Below are positions 5,512 through 8,407 of a stretch of 8,407 bases of DNA, piece after piece. The stretch lies in contig JAEYTU010000063.1 in assembly GCA_023433825.1 (NCBI GenBank), positions 1 through 8,407 on the forward strand, given 5' to 3'. The notes under the pieces were generated by a model. The model was given only the letters and a program-made list of their open reading frames with translations. It had not been told where the DNA came from and ran no database searches. Source of the stretch: Planctomycetota bacterium. Its GTDB lineage: Bacteria > Planctomycetota > UBA1135 > UBA2386. A program made the translations under genes and the position numbers. Each line of letters begins with the position of its first letter. The first letter of the stretch is position 1.

Positions 5512-6251
5512 CAGCGATTGACCTCGATCCGTTCGACGCGTCCGTCCTTCAACCAGATCGTCCGTTGTGCGCGCAGGGCGACCTTCGGATTGTGCGTGAC
5601 GATGCAGATCGTCATCCCTTCGGCCTGCAACTCCTCCAGCAACGCCAGGATCTCCTCTTCGGTCTTGCTGTCGAGGTTGCCGGTCGCTTCGTCCGCGAGC
5701 AGGAACAGTGGGTCGTTCATCAGCGAACGTGCGATCGCGACGCGCTGCTGCTGACCACCGGACAACTCCAGCGGGCGATGGCTCAGACGACCTTCGAGGC
5801 CGACGCGACGCGCGAGACGCTCGGCCTTCGCGCGCGATTCGGCCCCGACGCGGTTCTGGTAGAAGAGCGGGACCTCGAGGTTCTCCAGCACCGTCAACTG
5901 CGGGATCAGATTGAACGACTGGAAGATGAACCCGATCTGTTTGCCGCGGACCTGCGACAACTCCGAGTCGCCGAGGGCCGAGACGTCACGATCGCCGAGC
6001 ATGTAGGCGCCCGACGTCGGTCGGTCGAGACACCCGAGGATGTTCAGCAGCGTGCTCTTCCCCGAACCGCTGCGACCCATGATCGCGACGTACTCGCCTT
6101 GACGGATCGCGATGCTGACGCCGTCGAGCGCGCGCACGACGGTGTCGCCCATCTTGTAGTGACGGTGAATGTCGATCAGTCGGACGACGGCGTCTTGGTC
6201 CGACGCGACGTCGACGTCGGGCGCGGGCAACTCGACCGGCTCAACGGCCAT
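5511..6251 (-). CDS. ABC transporter ATP-binding protein, MacB/LolD family
   Basis: This is a 246-residue nucleotide-binding subunit with every core motif in order: Walker A GRSGSGKST (59-67), Q-loop Gln111 in FIFQSFNLIP, signature LSGGQQQR (163-170), Walker B LFLLADE (182-188), D-loop NLD (192-194) and H-loop His220 in IVTHN. FQSFNLIPQLTVLENLEVPL is typical of the MacB/LolD group; the usual DEPTGNLD appears here as DEATGNLD. The ATG at 6251 is chosen over a start at 6329 because GAGGG lies five bases upstream, the extra residues would be an Arg-rich shadow of the preceding gene's tail, and the length then fits the family. The gene overlaps the fusion-protein gene by 11 bp and the permease by 1 bp. 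It would power the export complex by ATP hydrolysis at the cytoplasmic face. Confidence 0.95.
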   Translation of the reverse strand: MAVEPVELPAPDVDVASDQDAVVRLIDIHRHYKMGDTVVRALDGVSIAIRQGEYVAIMGRSGSGKSTLLNILGCLDRPTSGAYMLGDRDVSALGDSELSQVRGKQIGFIFQSFNLIPQLTVLENLEVPLFYQNRVGAESRAKAERLARRVGLEGRLSHRPLELSGGQQQRVAIARSLMNDPLFLLADEATGNLDSKTEEEILALLEELQAEGMTICIVTHNPKVALRAQRTIWLKDGRVERIEVNR

Positions 6252-8298
6252 CGCCACCCTCGCCGGTCGGTCGCGCCCCCGGGACCTGCGGACGACCCTG
6301 TCCGCCACCCTCGCCGCGCGGTCGACCACCGCCGGGCTGCCCCCCTTCAGTGCCCTCGCCGCGCGGGCGACGGCCCGCGCCCATCCGCGTCCGCATCTCG
6401 TCGAACTTCGCCTTGATCTCGGGGTCGGCCTGGATCGCCGCCATGAACTCGGCGTCGCGCATCAGCGCCATGCCTTCGGCCTTGAGTCGCGCCGCGAGCT
6501 CGGGCTGCCGCTCGTCGAGCAGCTTCTGGATCTCGGCCATCGCGCCGCCCATCGCGCCGGGACCACCGGCACCGCGCGGGCGCGGGGCCGCGCCGTCCTG
6601 CGGCGGACCGTCGCCGCTGATCGGTGCGCCGCGGTTGCCGCGTCCGGAGACGCCATTCGCAGGCATCGGTCCGCCGTTCGCCGGGCCCTGACCACCGGGG
6701 CCGTCCGGTCCGTCGTTCAGCGACGGGATCGGCGTGTTCGCCGGTTGTGGCGGCTGCTCGTACTTCGGCGCCTGCACGTTCGTCGGCGGGACCTGATAGA
6801 CGACGTCGCCGTCCTCGATGCCCTTCAGGACCTGGACGAACGTCGTGTCGAACTGGCCGAGCTCGACGCGCACGGCTTCGGCACCCGAGGGCGTCTTGCG
6901 CCAGACGTATTGGACGACCCCCTGGCGCTGGATCGCCTGCAGCGGAACGCGCAGCGTGTCCTCGATGTCGGTGATGACGATGTTGACCTTCGCCGACATG
7001 CCGGGCTTCAGCACCGTGTTGGCACCGTCGATCTCGACCTCGGTCGGGAACACCTTCAAGTCAGGGTTCGACCAGCGCGATCCGGAGTCGGGCAGTGGCG
7101 AGATCTTGCGAACGCGGCCGGTGAACGCCGGCATGTCCGGCATCGCATCGATGACGACCTCTGCGAACTGGCCGAGCTTGACCTTGTCGACCTGCGCTTC
7201 GGGGACCTTCAGCGTCGCGATCATCCGCGTCGTGTCCGGCAGGATGATCAGCGTCTGACGCTCGCGGACGGTTGCACCCTCGGTGATGAACTCGTTGCGG
7301 CGTCCGCCGTCACCCTGCGCGGCGTAGACGACGAGACCGTCGGTCGGCGCCGTGATGACCGCATTGTTGATCTGCTTCGCGAGGTTCTGGAGTCGCTCCT
7401 TCGCGAGGTCGTACTCCTGCTTGCGACTGCTCTGCTCGGCGACGGCCTGCGCGAGCTGCGCCTCGCCACGCGCCTTGACGCGGGCTTGCTCGAGCTTCGC
7501 GTCGTCGAGGTTCTGCGCGAGTTCGGTCCGCATCTTCAGATGCGTGAACTGGACCAGCAGGTCGTACTTGTTCTTCGCGAGTTGGATCGCGGCCTTGCGC
7601 CGGTCCATGTCGAGCTTGTCGCGCTCGAGCTCGTTCTTCGTGATGAAGCCCTTCGCGTGCAGCTTGACGCTCCACTCGTGCTTCTCGGCGGCGAGGTTGT
7701 ACTCGGACTCTGCCAGCTCGATGTCGGACTGCGCGGCGACGATCTGCTGCTTCTCCTCGCCCATGTCGCGCGAGCCGTCGGGGCGCACCTTGCCCTGGAA
7801 CTTCTCGAGATCGAGCTCGGCGAAGATGACCTTGACCTCGGCGGCCTTGTCGTCGGCCTCGACCTGCTTCTTCTGGATCTCGAGGGCCTTGACCGCCTGC
7901 ACGAGCACGGCTTCGGCGCGTGCGACGTCGATCTCCTGCCGCGCCTTTCGCTCGATCAACTCGGCCGAGTCGAGCTCGACGAGCTTCTCGCCGGCTTTGA
8001 CCTCGCGGCCTTCGGGGATCAGGTAGATGACCGTGTTCTGACCCTCGACCTCGCTGCGGATCCGCGTCTCCTTGGCCGCTTGGATCTCGGCGTTCGCCGT
8101 CACGACGATCCGCATGTCGCCGCGCCGGACCGTGAACAGTTCGGGGCCGGTCGACGCGGCGGCGTTCTCGGGACTGCACGCCGTCGCGCAGAGCAGCAGC
8201 GACGCGGCGAGCGCCTTCGTCGCCGGATGATGCAACAGCAACCGCGACGACGACCGGGCGGGAGCGAGCAGGGGACGGTTCGATGCGAGTCGGGTCAT
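6241..8298 (-). CDS. HlyD/MacA-like periplasmic membrane-fusion lipoprotein with long C-terminal extension
   Basis: This 685-residue periplasmic adaptor links the inner-membrane motor to an outer-membrane channel. The N-terminus has a hydrophobic segment (about 28-40) and a probable lipidated Cys41 (ATAC, a weak lipobox). Residues 53-110 form the first half of the lipoyl-like and barrel domain. Residues 112-310 are a long helical, coiled-coil hairpin containing KGFITKNEL (216-224). ITAPTDGLVVYA (315-326) starts the returning lipoyl half, and residues 355-505 are the beta-barrel and membrane-proximal domains, including VPLQAIQ (451-457). Known MacA/AcrA proteins are about 370-400 residues. Part of the excess here is the longer coiled coil; the rest is the tail after about residue 510, rich in Pro, Gly, Asn and Gln, with a helical island (586-640) and repeated RPRGEG words at the end. 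An AAGG lies about ten bases upstream of the start. The stop overlaps the ATPase start by 11 bp. Confidence 0.92.
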   Translation of the reverse strand: MTRLASNRPLLAPARSSSRLLLHHPATKALAASLLLCATACSPENAAASTGPELFTVRRGDMRIVVTANAEIQAAKETRIRSEVEGQNTVIYLIPEGREVKAGEKLVELDSAELIERKARQEIDVARAEAVLVQAVKALEIQKKQVEADDKAAEVKVIFAELDLEKFQGKVRPDGSRDMGEEKQQIVAAQSDIELAESEYNLAAEKHEWSVKLHAKGFITKNELERDKLDMDRRKAAIQLAKNKYDLLVQFTHLKMRTELAQNLDDAKLEQARVKARGEAQLAQAVAEQSSRKQEYDLAKERLQNLAKQINNAVITAPTDGLVVYAAQGDGGRRNEFITEGATVRERQTLIILPDTTRMIATLKVPEAQVDKVKLGQFAEVVIDAMPDMPAFTGRVRKISPLPDSGSRWSNPDLKVFPTEVEIDGANTVLKPGMSAKVNIVITDIEDTLRVPLQAIQRQGVVQYVWRKTPSGAEAVRVELGQFDTTFVQVLKGIEDGDVVYQVPPTNVQAPKYEQPPQPANTPIPSLNDGPDGPGGQGPANGGPMPANGVSGRGNRGAPISGDGPPQDGAAPRPRGAGGPGAMGGAMAEIQKLLDERQPELAARLKAEGMALMRDAEFMAAIQADPEIKAKFDEMRTRMGAGRRPRGEGTEGGQPGGGRPRGEGGGQGRPQVPGARPTGEGGDGR

Positions 8299-8300
8299 GT

Positions 8301-8405
8301 TCAGCGGCCTTCGTTGCGTTGCGTTGCGCCGTCGCCGGCGGCGCCAGAAGTCGGCAAGGGTACCCCGCCACCGACGAGCGGCGGCTTCGGCACGGGCAGT
8401 GCGGG
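8301..8405 (-). CDS. Possible C-terminal tail of an upstream operon gene (partial, uncertain)
   Basis: One minus-strand frame is open from the right window edge to a TGA at 8303-8301, two bases before the fusion-protein ATG. Its 34 visible codons give a Pro/Gly-rich tail that includes LPVPKPPLVGGVPLPTSG and ends in RNEGR. Third codon positions are mostly G or C. Such tight spacing would fit the operon order outer-membrane channel, fusion protein, ATPase, permease, so a TolC-like protein is a natural guess, but no diagnostic motif is visible. The same stretch might instead be untranslated leader; at least one other frame is also open across much of it. It includes (CGTTG)x3 on the plus strand at 8312-8326, and the weak Shine-Dalgarno of the next gene lies inside it. 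Confidence 0.35.
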   Translation of the reverse strand, partial: PALPVPKPPLVGGGVPLPTSGAAGDGATQRNEGR

Positions 8406-8407
8406 GT

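Noticed and set aside
3439..5754. A 771-codon plus-strand open frame spanning the convergent gap
   Set aside because: It is out of frame with the Omp85 gene and antisense to the permease; its composition is Arg/Asp-rich shadow sequence with no recognisable domain.
6252..6329. Earlier start for the ABC ATPase
   Set aside because: The extra 26 residues are Arg-rich out-of-frame reading of the fusion gene's tail, and a good Shine-Dalgarno precedes the ATG at 6251.

Overview
The window is very GC-rich and codes for a Gram-negative envelope: an Omp85-type outer-membrane barrel, two proteins with lipoprotein-like signal peptides and a MacAB-like tripartite export system. The style (long Gly/Pro-rich protein tails, highly repeated intergenic DNA, weak Shine-Dalgarno sites) would fit Planctomycetota or a neighbouring phylum. 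That assignment is an inference; there is no rRNA or other marker here.

Layout. (1) 1-309, minus strand: N-terminal 103 residues of a predicted lipoprotein amidohydrolase resembling N-acyl-D-amino-acid deacylases, cut by the window edge. (2) 310-1127: a divergent intergenic region of about 0.8 kb. It holds a 14-bp perfect inverted repeat (463-529) and a hierarchical repeat array (about 553-1050): eight exact 11-mers about 60-68 bp apart, four 64-bp cores and a 254-bp two-copy higher-order unit. (3) 1128-4210, plus strand: two tandem paralogous polytopic membrane proteins of unknown function, then a single-POTRA Omp85/BamA-superfamily outer-membrane protein. The 73-bp and 19-bp gaps suggest one transcription unit. 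(4) 4211-4245: a short convergent gap with inverted repeats. (5) 4246-8298, minus strand, transcribed right to left: membrane-fusion lipoprotein (HlyD/MacA-like), ABC ATPase (MacB/LolD-like) and MacB/FtsX-type permease, coupled by 11-bp and 1-bp overlaps. A further open frame ending two bases before the fusion protein may be the tail of an upstream operon gene, perhaps a TolC-like channel, but too little is visible to say.

How the parts work together. The right half is a conventional split MacAB-type exporter: the ATPase and permease form the inner-membrane motor and the fusion protein spans the periplasm. The fusion protein has an unusual C-terminal extension of about 170 residues, low-complexity with a helical island. 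The left half pairs an unknown duplicated inner-membrane protein with an Omp85 barrel, a combination I cannot match to a named system. The repeat array between the divergent genes is the most unusual non-coding structure in the window.
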